From assembly GCF_024868665.1 (NCBI RefSeq), contig NC_079900.1, forward strand, positions 19,812,125-19,876,124: 64,000 nucleotides of DNA, read 5' to 3'. Position numbers and translations under genes: made by a program. Each line of letters opens with the position of its first letter. Positions within the stretch are counted from its first letter, which is position 1. This document shows, piece by piece, positions 50,301 to 59,965 of this stretch. Source of the DNA: Triplophysa rosa. Its lineage: Eukaryota; Chordata; Actinopteri; Cypriniformes; Nemacheilidae. The notes below the pieces were generated by a model. That model searched no databases, had not been told where the DNA came from, and saw only the letters and a program-made list of their open reading frames with translations.

Positions 50301-53300
50301 TCAACTAATTTGATTCACTTGAGCTGGAACAACACAAATTATTCTTGTTAAAGTAACATTACTAACACTGAGCAGAGGATTTGCAGCTCCCAGCATGCCT
50401 TGCACGGAACTGCATTAGGTGAATACATTTTTAAATTTACTGTAGGCTACTTTGTGTTTTTCAGTAAATCCTTTAATCAAAGACTTTGGTGTTTAACGTT
50501 AATTTATGTTTGTTTTAAAGGAGTTTACAATATTGTTGGCTTTACCATTTTTCAGAAGATTGATGCTTGTGTTTAGGCTATGGGAAGATACATGGGAATC
50601 TTGATGTATGTTGCATCACTCAATGAATATTAACATGTGTCACAACTAGTCAGAGTAACCAGGCAGAGAAGCGGATCCATATGCAGTACAAGATTTAATA
50701 AGACAAAAACGAAACAAGATAATCCAGTGACAGAGGCAACATGCAACAACGACTGACCCATGACAAATGAAACACAAGGGTTATATAGACAGGATAACAA
50801 GCAGACAAGAAACACCTGGATAGACAATCACAAAGAACCAAGAGAAAACAGAACTACAAAGGACTACAAAATATGACAGGACAGAAAGTAACAAAAGTCC
50901 ACAATACACAGGGAAAACACAGACTGGATCATGACAGAGCCCCCCATCTAAGGGTGGATTCCAGACACCTAAAATGACAGTCCAGGAGGGAAGTGGTGCG
51001 GAGGCAGAACAGGAGGCAGGATGGAGGGCCAGGCCCCTGTATGGGAACAGGGCCAGGGCCGTGGTGCAGAGGCGAACCCAGGCCGTGGTGCAGAGGCAGA
51101 CCCGGCCCGTGGTGCAGAGGCGGCTGCACCATAGCCGGCAGGGCTGGAAGCCTGGGCATGGCAAGCAGGGCTGGAAGCCTGGGCGTGGCAGGCAGGGCTG
51201 GAAGCCTGGGCGTGGCAGGCAGGGCTGGAAGCCTGGGCGTGGCAGGCAGGGCTGGAAAACTGGGTGTGGTAGGCAGGGCTGGAAGCCTGGGTGTGGCAGG
51301 CAGTGCTGGAAGCCTGGGCGTGCAGGCCTGGAAGCCTGGGCGTGGCAGGCAGGACAGGAAGCATGGGAGTGGCAGGCAGGGCAGGAAGCCTGGGCGTGGC
51401 AGGCAGGGCAGGAAGCCTGGGCATGGCAGGCATGCCTGGAAGCCTGGGCGTGACAGGCAGGACAGGAAGCATGGGAGTGGGAGGCAGGGCAGGAAGCCTG
51501 GGCGTGGCAGGCAGGGCAGGAAGCCTGGGCGTGGCAGGCAGGGCAGGAAGCCTTGGCGTCAACCATCTTGCGAGCGGGCTCTGGACTGGCGCCCATCTTG
51601 CAAGCGGGCTCTGGACTGGCGCCCATCTTGCAAGCGGGCTCTGGACTGTCAACCATCTTACATGCGGGCTCTGGACTGGCGCCCATCTTACAAGCGGGCT
51701 CTAGACTGGCGCCCATCTTGCAAGCGGGCTCTGGACTGGCAGCCATCTTGCGAGCGGGCTCAGGTGAGGCAGCCATCTTGCGAGCGGGCTCAGGTAAGGC
51801 GGCCATCTTGCGAGCGGGCTCAGGTAAGGCGACCATCTTGTGAACGGGCTCAGGTAAGGTGGCCATCTTGTGTGCAAGCGGGCTCTGGACTGCCGCCCAT
51901 CATGCGAGCGGGCTCTGATCTGGCGGTCATCTTGCAAGCGGGCTCGGGTGAGTTGGCCATCTTGCGAGCGGGCTCAGGTAAGGCGGCCATCTTGCGAGTG
52001 GGCTCAGGTAAGGCGGCCATCTTGTGAACGGGCTCAGGTAAGGCGGCCATCTTGTGAACGGGCTCAGGTAAGGCGGCCATCTTGTGTGCAAGCGGGGTCT
52101 GGACTGGCGGCCATCTTGCGAGCGGGCTCAGGTAAGGCGGCCATCTTGCAAGCAGGCTCAGGTAAGGCGGCCATCTTGAAAGCGGGCTTAGGTTAGGCGG
52201 CCATCTTGCGAGCAGGCTCAGGTAAGGCAGTCATCTTCTGAACGGGCTCAGGTAAGGTGGCCATTATGACCAGGGTGGCCACCCTCACATGGGAGTAATA
52301 CAGGAATTGTTGAAATGACCCTCGAGGACCATTATGAGCTAGCTGATTTTGAAGTGGTTGGTTCAGTCCATAACAGAAAAAAATCTATCAACATGCAGTC
52401 AGGAAGGTTGGTTGTGTTACTAATGTCTAAAAATACCTGGATGTGGTCCTCGATAGGCAGATTTCCCTGGCGTAGACGGACTAAGCGAGCTGCTGGATCC
52501 ATTGGGGTCAGTCATTCTGTCACAACTAGCCCAGGTAGAGAAGTAGATCCACATCCAGTACAATATTTAATAAGACAAAATCAAAACAAAAAACGAAACA
52601 AGGTAATCCAATGACAATGACAGAAACACCTGGGTAGACAATCACAAAGAACCAATAGAAAACAGAACTACAAAGGACTACAAAATATGACAGGACAAAT
52701 GTAACATAAAAGTCTACAATACACGGGGCAAACACAGACTGGATCATGACACTGTGCTAATGCCAGTACTGAGATCAGTCTCTTCCTGCCTGTCTCTTCT
52801 AAGTCAAGGTGTTTGACTTATGTATAATAATAAGCAGTGGTGTAAAGGAACAAATTACTATTACTCAAATTACTGCAATTGAGTAATTTTTTATAGGAAA
52901 TGTACTTTTTTAAGTAGTTTAAAAACAGTGTGTTTTTACTTTTTACTTGAGTACATTTTTAGTGCTGTATCGGTACTTCTGTATTTTACTGCGCTATTTT
53001 TCCTCACATTGTCGTCGCTACTTTGTATGTTTAATTTTCATGTGATTGGCTAAGGAGAATCAGTCCCGTCACGTGACCCGTCCACTTAAATGGCGCATAG
53101 AAAACGTTGAGTTGTGCATATAACTACTGTTCCCAGAAGAATAAACATGACTATGGGACATGTATTCACACCCCTTCAAGTCACCGAACTAAACATAAGG
53201 TACCAGCACCACCACATAACCTGTGCATCTCACAAAAGCAACGGCCCCTGGCCTGAAAACCCTCCGGTGAGTACGGACCAAGCCACTGTCGCTGGAGTGA

Positions 53301-56300
53301 CATCTAGTCGGTAAAACCAAACGAACGTGTGCAGTGACGCCCAACTGGCTGCCATGCAAATGTCCTCTACAGGGACTCCTCTCAACAATGCCCATGATGT
53401 TGCCATGCCCCTTGTTGAGTGCGCATGCACCCCAATAGGCAGGTCCAAACCCCTGCTCTTGTATGTATGTATCTTAAATGTGTGCTCTCACTGAGCATGT
53501 GTGTGTGCGTGCGTGCGTGTCTGTGTACGTGTGTGTGTGCGTGCGTGCGCGTCCGTGTGTGTGTGTCTATGTCTATGTGTGTTAGTACGTGTGCATATTG
53601 TGTGTGTGGAGTGTTTTGTATGTGGGTATGTCTGTCTTCTGTGTTTTCACCTTTTTCTTGTTTTTACAGGTACAACTTTAATTGTTTTGCTTATAGTCAA
53701 TATGTCTTATGTACAGCTGCTTTGTAACAATGAAAATTGTAAAAAGCGCTATATAAATCAGATTAGATTCGATTCAACTTTATTGTCATTGCACATGTAC
53801 AAGTACAAGGCAACGAAATGTGACCTCTGCATTTAACCCATCCAGAGAGTAGTGAACACACGCACAGCAAGTGGTGAACACACGTACCCCCGGAGCATTG
53901 GGCAGCTATCACTGCAGCGCCCGGGGAGCAAGTAGGGGTAAGGTGCCTTGCTCAAGGGCACCTCAGTTGTTACCCGCCGGCCCTGGGAATCGAACCGGCA
54001 ACCTCTAACCATTAGGCCACAACTGCCCGACAATAAATAAAGTTTAGTTGAGAGTTGAGTATGCAATAGAAATCGCCTCCACAATCCAGTGTGAAAAACA
54101 CTGTTTGGACAGCAGCATCCCCCGAAGTGGGTTGGCAAAACCAACGAATAGCTGATCCGAGAAACGCGTGGCCTGCGTCTGCTCCACATGCCTCCGCAGA
54201 ACCCGTACCGGACACAAAGAAGGTCGTTTTTGTCCTCCTCAGAGTCAGCAGAAAGGGTTGACAGAGCGGGCAGCTCAAAGGGGAGTGTGTTATATGTCCC
54301 CGACAAGACTTTAGGTGTATACCCTGTGTTTGAGCGCAGCGCCACCTTCGACCCATCCAGAGCAAACTGCATACATGAGGGATGCACTGACAGTCCGTGC
54401 AGATCGCCCACACGTTTCTTAGATCTATGGACTGCCAGGGTTCAAAAGGGGGTTCACACATAGCCTTCAGAACTCGGAGCAGGTCCCATGATGGCACCAT
54501 CGATTTTGCAACAGGCCACAGACACCGTGCCCCCTTAAGGAACCGAACTGCGAGTGGGTGTGCGCTCAGCGCAGCACCGTTTATGCCCTCATGACAGGGT
54601 GTGGTTGCCGCTAGATAAACTTTTATAGTGGAATGCCATTCCTGCAGGAATGTCAAAACCCCCGCAATGGGGCACTGATGCGGTGATAACGCTCTCTGCC
54701 CACACCAATTTTCAAACATGCTCCACTTGAGCGCATAAAGCCACCTTGTTGATGGCGCTCTAGAGCTTTGAATCGTCTCCACCACATTGGTAGGGAGCAC
54801 CGGTGCCATCAGGTTCTCCCTCTCAGCGGGTAAGCCCACAGAGACCAAAGCTCCGGACGAGGATGCAGAATCTGCCCTCCTGCTTGTGAAAGCAGGTTGT
54901 ATGACTGGGGAAGATGCCATGGTGTCTCCGAAAACAACTCCATGATGCCAGTGAACCATGTCTTTTCCTGCCAATGAGGTGCCACTAGAATTAGTGACAG
55001 ACCCTCCTGCCGTACTCGGTCTAGAGTGGGTTGTATCATGTCCACAGGCGGGAATGCGTATAGCAGGGTGCTGGGCAATACATGCGCAGCGCGTCCACCC
55101 ACAGTGGGGCACTCCTGTCTGTGATCGAAAAAAATAGTGGACAGTGTGTATTCTCCGCAGACACAAAGAGATCCACCTCGGCTGTGCCGAACGGATCCCA
55201 GATCTGCACCACCACTCCCTGACCTGCGGGATAGCATGTCTGGGACGTATACCGCTCTGAGCGACGCTACATGTTCGCTGCTCCAAAACAGGAGCTTTCG
55301 TGCCAGCTGCAACAGGGGAAGAGAGTGAGTACCCCCCTTGCCTGTTTATATAGTATATGACACCACTGTCGTGTTGTCCGTCCTGACTAACACATGTTTG
55401 TACTGCAGGCACCAGGCAAAGTGTTTCAGCGCCAGATGAAGAGATCCCCATCCATGTAGTGAAGCATCCATCGACACCACTATACGTGACATAACCCTAC
55501 CCAGGGGAACTCCCTCCGATAACAAAACTGAGTTTCCCCAGGGAACCAGAGTCTGAACGCACGAAGGCGTGAACGTCACCTGTCTGTGTAAATGTCGTGC
55601 CGCGTTTAATCTCGTGCTCAGCACCCATCTCTGGAACGCATGCATAAAGAGGAGTCTGGGTATAGCGGCAGGCGGGTTTTCACCACCGTTTCAACCCCCC
55701 GAAGCGCGATTTCTTCTGTACCGGTAGAAATCTTCGCCCGCATCTAACGAGACAGAGTCATCTTCTCGAAAGACAAACTCAGGAATGATCAGAGGGACGC
55801 CCGTTTCCTCTTCTGTCTCCGCACGATCACCCCAGGTCCCTGCGAGCTCTGCAAGGACAGCCAAGGCTGCCTCTGGATTGTCACCGCGGACAGGAGTGGA
55901 CCATGCCTGGGGTTAGAGACAGCCAGCCTCGCATGGACGATCCCCAGACACACCGGGCATTGTGCTTGTGAGTATCCCTTTCAGATAGTGAATACCCACA
56001 TGCCATGGGGAGGGGCGTCCATCTTTTTTGGACATTTTCTTTCGAAAAAGAGTTACTTAGCCGTTGTTAGCAGTGCTAAACTTGAGCTAAAACACTTTTC
56101 TTTCATAACTGTTTCAACCGGGATCACCACATGGGTTACCTCTTGTGAAAACAGAATGGCGTGACGGTGTCCTAGCAGCAGGTGAAAAGCTGAAGAACAA
56201 AGGGAATGACACATGCGACTGTATTTGTATGCTGTGGGCAGGCAATCCCGCCAGCGTCGTCATGCGTCATTTGCCTTTTCAGGTGTGAATATAGGTGTCA

Positions 56301-59300
56301 TCAGTAGGTGGCGCAAGAGCGCGATATCCCATAGTCATGCCAATTTAGTTTAATCATGGAAGAGGATGGCAGGCAGGGCGCGTATCAAACAGAGGTTTTG
56401 CACGCTTGAAAGTCACTGCGGGAAAGGGACACAATACGAAGGCTCGTCCGAGATATGGATAAATATGGAGTTCCTGTATCACTCCATTTGCCAAGTGTCA
56501 TCGAAACGGCTATATCATGAGATAAAATTGTCCATCTCTCTCCAGAGTCTCTACATCAAGTGCTCTGCCCTTATAAGTGAGTAGGGAACATAAGCAATTG
56601 GAACGCATGTGTAGTAGTTTCGCAAACTGTCCATTACCAGTTATAATGTTGTAAATAACATTCAGTTTTTTGCACAGATCGATCCGCTTAAATAAGACGT
56701 CATTAATACATCGAAAGAAGATTATTTTTGTTTCCTCTATCTGTATTTTGAACTTTTAAAGACATGAACCTGTGGACTTGCATTTTATGAAAAACCATGG
56801 ACCACAACTCCAGGTAAAAATCTTTATTGTTCTACCTAAGAAATAATGTCACATACGTCTTGGATGGGTTGAGGTTGAGTAATTGATCAGCCAGCTCTTC
56901 TACAGATATGACTGTTTATGCTAATCCAATGCAATTTAGGTTACAAATGTTTTGCATTTTTTGCATGCAGTATTGTAGGCTCTTATTTATTAATTTATTC
57001 ATTGTGGGGCCTAGTACACATGATTGAACAGTGTTGGAAGTGCATAATAAAGCAATAAGCCCCAAGAAGCAGTGGGTTACAGTGCATTTTATAACAGCTA
57101 AGGGCGTTGTGGCACGACGCGAAGCGGAGTGCCTAAAACCCTGTAGCTGTTATAAAATGCACTGTAACCCACTGCTTCGCGGGGCTTATTGCTTTTATAA
57201 AACGGTTATTCCATATGCTTATCAAGGTTTCATAAAATAAAGTAAATAAAATGATATTTAGGCTATGTGGTGCGGTCAGCCGTTATATATTGAGGTATTT
57301 TATAACGGCTTAGAACTCCGCTCAGCCAATCAGAATCAAGGACCAGAACTGACCGTTTTATAAATGGTTTTAACAGCTCATAATAGACAGACAGACAGAC
57401 AGACAGAACAACACATTGAATGGTTATTTTGTCTGAGTTGTATCCAGTTATATGCTTTATCAGTAAGGTAAAGATGTGTTTTGTTAAAAGTAGCTATTTT
57501 CTATATAAATATCCAAACTTGATTATTAATAATTATTATTCATTAATTCATAAAATAACACCGCCTAAAAAGTAACGAGTAACTAGTACTCTGAGTAGTT
57601 TTTGAGAAGAGTCATTCTTACTTTTACAATTACTTTTTAACACCATTACTCTTACTTGTAATTGAGTACAATTTCAGCAATGTATTCAGCAATTGTACTT
57701 AAATACAAATTTCCAGTACTTTTTCCACCACTGATCATAAGAAAAAACAATATTGTGAATGGCATAAAAGTGCATATTTGTATATTTATAAAGTTCTGCT
57801 GCTAACTTAAAGCCATAGGGAAGAGACGGCTAAGTAGTATTAACTAAAATATTTCTATTACCTACAAAGTGTATATAAAGTATATAATATAGGCGATCAT
57901 GTTAATCTAATACTGTTGGGTTTAACGATGCATAAACTTACTATATACAACGATGTTAAGAGGTTCTGATGTCACTGCTGGAGGAGGTTGAGGTCCTTCT
58001 GCTCCCAGTTCCAGCTCTGCTTCACATCTGTACTGAACTCCATCATCACTTCTGTCTGCAGTGATCTGAAGTATAGATGTTGTATTCACTGGTGTCTTGG
58101 TGGGGTCTGTGAAGGTCTCTTTATGCATCAGAGTCTCTCCTTTATACCATTTCACAGTGAGATTCTGAACAGGAGCCACATTCACAACATCACACTGAAG
58201 TTCATATGTGGAGCATTCAATCATTATGTTATCCCCTGTGCTTATAGACACACTGTCTGGAGTCTCTGTAGAAATAGATTTCAAGAGATCTTGATCGCAT
58301 TCCCAAACATACAGTAATCCTTAGTTTTGCATTATTTTTTTTATTTTTTACTTACTGTAAATAGTAATTGTGAGTTTCTGCAAACACTGTGTTTCATTGG
58401 AGATGACCACACAAGATGGCTGTATCTCCCAATCTGTCATTTCATCCACAGTCCAGGAGCTTCGGCCTTCAGTCATATTGATTTCTGTGTTGAACCCCTC
58501 CCATCTCAAGCCCTGGTGTGGGATGTCGGTGGAGCAGTTCACTGAAACTGAATCTCCATATTTAACCACCACCTCCAGTGGGTCAAAAAAAATGGGGCAG
58601 TCGTCTGCCAAAACACAACGAACGAATAGAAACTAACTGTGATAAAAAGATCTAGAACAATTTGCTTGACATTAATACTTGACCATTTTTTCTTAATTTA
58701 GTTCTGAATATTCTCAAAATGCAAAACAATATATCTAGAATTTGTTCACATTCTACAGTACATTCAGTACTTCAGGGTGGTGGAGGTGTGAAACTTAAAG
58801 AGCTGACTAACATGCTCAGTTTCCTATTCAGAAACTAACATCAACCACACCCTCTAAAACCACTTTTCAAAAGTCACAGAATATCAGACTGTGCATGTGA
58901 TTTCGTATGTTAAAGTAATGTGCTCCTGAAATGCATTAAAATGGATGTTGGAGAAACAGGAAGTGTTTATAAGTCACCGGTATGAAACTAGTATCAATGA
59001 AAACGTTTTGTGTCTCCAGAATTACATGAAATTACTGTGAGAAGATAACAGTTACAAACTAAATCCGATGGAAGCCCTCCAACTTTCAAAGCAAGCAATT
59101 TTAATGTACAGTAAATGTGCTTGCACGTGCAACCACGTGACCAAAGAGCATCTGAGGCAAAGAAGCTTCAGTTTCCCATAAAATGCAGAGGGTTCGCTCC
59201 AACTAAATTGTGAGAATTAACTCTTTTATTTTCCCGCAATTGTTCCCTTTAAAGATAGCTATGATACTCAAAGACACTAACAGATCCACAGAAAGATGCA

Positions 59301-59385
59301 TTGCAATGACGAATAAAGATGCTGAGAACTTACCGCCATGCGTAAGGGTGAGCAAGATACTTATCAACAGATGAGATAAAAGCAT
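47149..59385 (-). CDS. ICAM-like Ig-superfamily adhesion receptor; nine exons
   Basis: Nine exons with phase-1 boundaries join into 2091 bp (696 residues): signal peptide (about 1-17), D1a (18-100), D2a (101-208), D1b (209-291), D2b (292-401), three further Ig domains D3-D5 (402-642), one transmembrane helix (about 650-673) and a 23-residue basic tail. D1 copies contain the [11 protein letters not shown] strand and D2 copies the [15 protein letters not shown] segment typical of ICAM N-terminal domains, whose D1 binds leukocyte integrins in mammals. Every Ig exon is symmetrical (1-1), so any subset would stay in frame. It sits between trip10 and angptl6, as ICAM genes and both neighbours share human 19p13. 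The first ATG used is at 59385; an upstream TTG is not needed. I infer a single gene because no second signal exon was found before D1b, but the 8.8 kb repeat-filled intron between modules leaves two genes possible. Confidence 0.82.
47479..47733 (-). CDS. ICAM-like gene exon 8 (Ig domain D5)
   Basis: 255 bp, a well-formed I-set type domain: [17 protein letters not shown] and [20 protein letters not shown] with both cysteines and the tryptophan. Donor GTTAGA, phase 1. Confidence 0.88.
47840..48067 (-). CDS. ICAM-like gene exon 7 (Ig domain D4)
   Basis: 228 bp, opens [20 protein letters not shown], then [19 protein letters not shown]. It has [16 protein letters not shown] in place of the usual D.G.Y.C strand, so the second Ig cysteine appears to be missing. 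Donor GTACGT. Confidence 0.8.
48173..48412 (-). CDS. ICAM-like gene exon 6 (Ig domain D3)
   Basis: 240 bp absent as a long open frame because of its edges. Encodes [37 protein letters not shown] and [18 protein letters not shown]. The DSGEY motif and two cysteines are Ig hallmarks. Donor GTCAGT inferred from phase. Confidence 0.8.
48506..48835 (-). CDS. ICAM-like gene exon 5 (Ig domain D2b)
   Basis: 330 bp, six more than D2a; phase 1-1. The N-terminal third differs from D2a ([17 protein letters not shown]), while the remainder shares all but a few residues with it. Donor GTAAGA. Confidence 0.88.
48930..49178 (-). CDS. ICAM-like gene exon 4 (Ig domain D1b)
   Basis: 249 bp, exactly the length of D1a and same phase. 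Starts [20 protein letters not shown] and ends NLPITIY. Clearly a diverged copy of D1a, with roughly half the residues shared by eye. Confidence 0.85.
49310..49521 (-). repeat. TTAA-AGGGATAGTTCACC family copy, 5'-truncated
   Basis: Contains GGTTTGAAACAACTTGAGGG and ends GGTGGACTATCCCTTTAA. Lies just upstream of the D1b exon of the ICAM-like gene, in its intron. Confidence 0.75.
51140..51559 (-). repeat. 30-bp minisatellite B
   Basis: About 14 units with the plus-strand core GGAAGCCTGGGCGTGGCAGG. The minus strand gives alternating PACHAQASC and GFQPCLPRP decapeptides in the 361-codon frame 50781-51866, which also runs through array A. The GC-rich sequence contrasts with its A/T-rich intron. 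Confidence 0.85.
51560..52265 (-). repeat. 30-bp minisatellite A (decapeptide [10 protein letters not shown])
   Basis: About 23 units of 30 bp with the core GCCATCTTGCGAGCGGGCTC on the plus strand. On the minus strand one frame reads as repeats of [10 protein letters not shown] with variants ([18 protein letters not shown]). Because 30 is a multiple of three, other frames and the opposite strand also stay open. Confidence 0.85.
52335..52502 (-). pseudogene. gag-like start inside the LTR element
   Basis: [20 protein letters not shown] then [20 protein letters not shown], reaching a TAA after about 56 codons. The RQGN..IEDHIQ.FL pattern resembles the N-terminal part of gypsy-type gag proteins. 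Truncated. Confidence 0.45.
53230..53440 (-). pseudogene. DIRS tyrosine recombinase, catalytic end
   Basis: Reads [40 protein letters not shown] and YRLDV. The H-x-x-R box (HSTR) and the catalytic tyrosine in FYRLDV are visible. Separated from the rest by about 600 bp of SINE and microsatellite. Confidence 0.7.
53500..53605. repeat. GT/GC microsatellite
   Basis: Interrupted (GT)n with GCGT units. It produces several apparent Cys/Val-rich frames that are artefacts. Confidence 0.85.
53757..54030 (-). mobile_element. tRNA-derived SINE, uninterrupted copy
   Basis: Minus strand gives GGTTGCCGGTTCGATTCCCA, AGGTGCCCTTGAGCAAGGCA and GTACGTGTGTTCACCACTTG. It is the same family as 33066-34400 and shows the intact site into which the DNA element at 33223 jumped. 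A TTGTAAAAAGCGCTATATAA LINE/SINE tail of the plus strand abuts it at 53710-53750. Confidence 0.75.
54048..55370 (-). pseudogene. DIRS tyrosine recombinase, N-terminal and middle part
   Basis: Frame 54012-55451 contains [40 protein letters not shown] and [20 protein letters not shown], the SAM-like core-binding segment of DIRS recombinases. Further frames ([20 protein letters not shown]) continue it after shifts. The catalytic C-terminus is beyond the SINE. Confidence 0.65.
55346..55645 (-). pseudogene. DIRS RNase H region
   Basis: [40 protein letters not shown] then TTVVSYTI: the DASL.GWG, LKHF and VRTDNT.VVSYINRQGG motifs of DIRS RNase H. The frame breaks and resumes as [18 protein letters not shown] in the next frame near 55370, a one-step frameshift. 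Confidence 0.75.
57052..57192. repeat. 49-bp inverted repeat hairpin
   Basis: Arms 57052-57100 and 57144-57192 (GCAATAAGCCCC ... CATTTTATAACAGCTA) are reverse complements with about two or three mismatches, with a 43 bp loop rich in CG. Possibly a MITE inside the hAT element. Confidence 0.75.
57384..57407. repeat. GACA microsatellite
   Basis: Six or so perfect AGAC units. Confidence 0.85.
57942..58265 (-). CDS. ICAM-like gene exon 3 (Ig domain D2a)
   Basis: 324 bp, phase 1-1. Contains [20 protein letters not shown], the [15 protein letters not shown] strand with the second Ig cysteine, and a Pro-rich exit loop. From codon STY onward it is nearly identical to D2b. Confidence 0.88.
58356..58604 (-). 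CDS. ICAM-like gene exon 2 (Ig domain D1a)
   Basis: 249 bp, phase 1-1. Starts [20 protein letters not shown], carries SVNCST and later PSCVV / TQC cysteines, ends LTITIY. Several N-glycosylation sequons (NCS, NMT, NET). Extra cysteine near the N-terminus compared with D1b. Confidence 0.85.
59334..59385 (-). CDS. ICAM-like gene exon 1 (signal peptide)
   Basis: [17 protein letters not shown], a classic hydrophobic signal sequence, then a GTAAGT donor in phase 1. Starts only 580 bp after the angptl6 stop codon. Confidence 0.85.
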
Positions 59386-59965
59386 CGTGGGCACCAAACA
59401 AATGATGTCTATAATGCGAGTGATGGAAGATGGATGTAGCGTTTCTTGATGCTCAAAAATGGATTATGAAAGTGAATGTACCTGCACTCAATAAGCATGG
59501 TGAAAAATGTCTGAGATGATGATAAATGAACAGGATATCCTGCTGCAAGCTCTAGAAAGAGGAAAACCACTGATGGTGTAACGCAACATTGTTTAAAATA
59601 AACAAAACATTCGGCTTTGATACATTTTTTGTATTGTTCAGCAGTTAAATATAAAAGCCTACATAATAATAGCACTTTAAAGTAAAGCAATAATTTTACA
59701 AATAAGTATATATGCAAAATGCACACATACATTTTACAGGTGAAAATAGAGCTCTATACAGTAACGCAAATAATAATACAACACAATTTCATATTTTCAT
59801 GAATAAAAATGAGGTACAGACGCTTATCAACAAGAACTTCAGAAAGTCAGTGAATTAGGAGTGCCCTTCTCAACTGCTCTTTGTCTTCATCTTTGCATCA
59901 TTCTTCAGTCTATAACACGTTTGTCTTAGCAATGATTATAAGAGCTCTGTTTAATTCTGTCCAGC

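Larger units (their letters stand above)
50638..52751 (-). mobile_element. non-autonomous LTR retroelement with a repeat-built interior
   Basis: Direct repeats of 299 bp (50638-50936) and 234 bp (52518-52751) share most of their sequence, and each reads TGTCATGATCCAGTCTG ... TTGTGACA on the minus strand, the TG...CA form of LTRs. A purine tract AGATGGGGGG lies just before the downstream LTR. The interior starts with a short gag-like frame and then two 30-bp minisatellites. No protease, reverse transcriptase or integrase, so it must have relied on another element. No target-site duplication was identified. Confidence 0.7.
53146..56339 (-). mobile_element. DIRS-type (tyrosine recombinase) retrotransposon, internally deleted
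   Basis: Inverted ends CATGACTATGGGA (53146-53158) and TCCCATAGTCATG (56327-56339). Between them, on the minus strand, lie a short ATG frame near 56033, an RNase H region, and a tyrosine recombinase split by a SINE. DIRS elements normally carry gag, RT-RNase H and YR; the 400 bp available upstream of RNase H cannot hold the reverse transcriptase, so it has been deleted. Confidence 0.7.
52835..57733. mobile_element. 4.9 kb hAT-type element carrying nested elements
   Basis: CAGTGGTGTAAAGG at the left and CTTTTTCCACCACTG at the right are inverse ends, and 8-bp flanks ATAATAAG / ATCATAAG match at 7 of 8. Same family as 4111-5003. Only about 300 bp at the left and 1.4 kb at the right could be its own; a DIRS element takes most of the interior. 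No hAT transposase was recognised. Confidence 0.65.

Noticed and set aside
50993..52027. 344-codon plus-strand open frame
   Set aside because: It is the opposite-strand reading of the 30-bp minisatellites; the period keeps every frame open and no domain is present.
51140..52265. CRISPR array
   Set aside because: Tandem units have no unique spacers and the genome is a vertebrate's.
53501..53836. Cys/Val-rich plus-strand frames
   Set aside because: Products of the GT/GC microsatellite.
59386..59397. Upstream non-ATG start of the ICAM-like gene
   Set aside because: The codon at 59397 is TTG; the ATG at 59385 gives a normal signal peptide.
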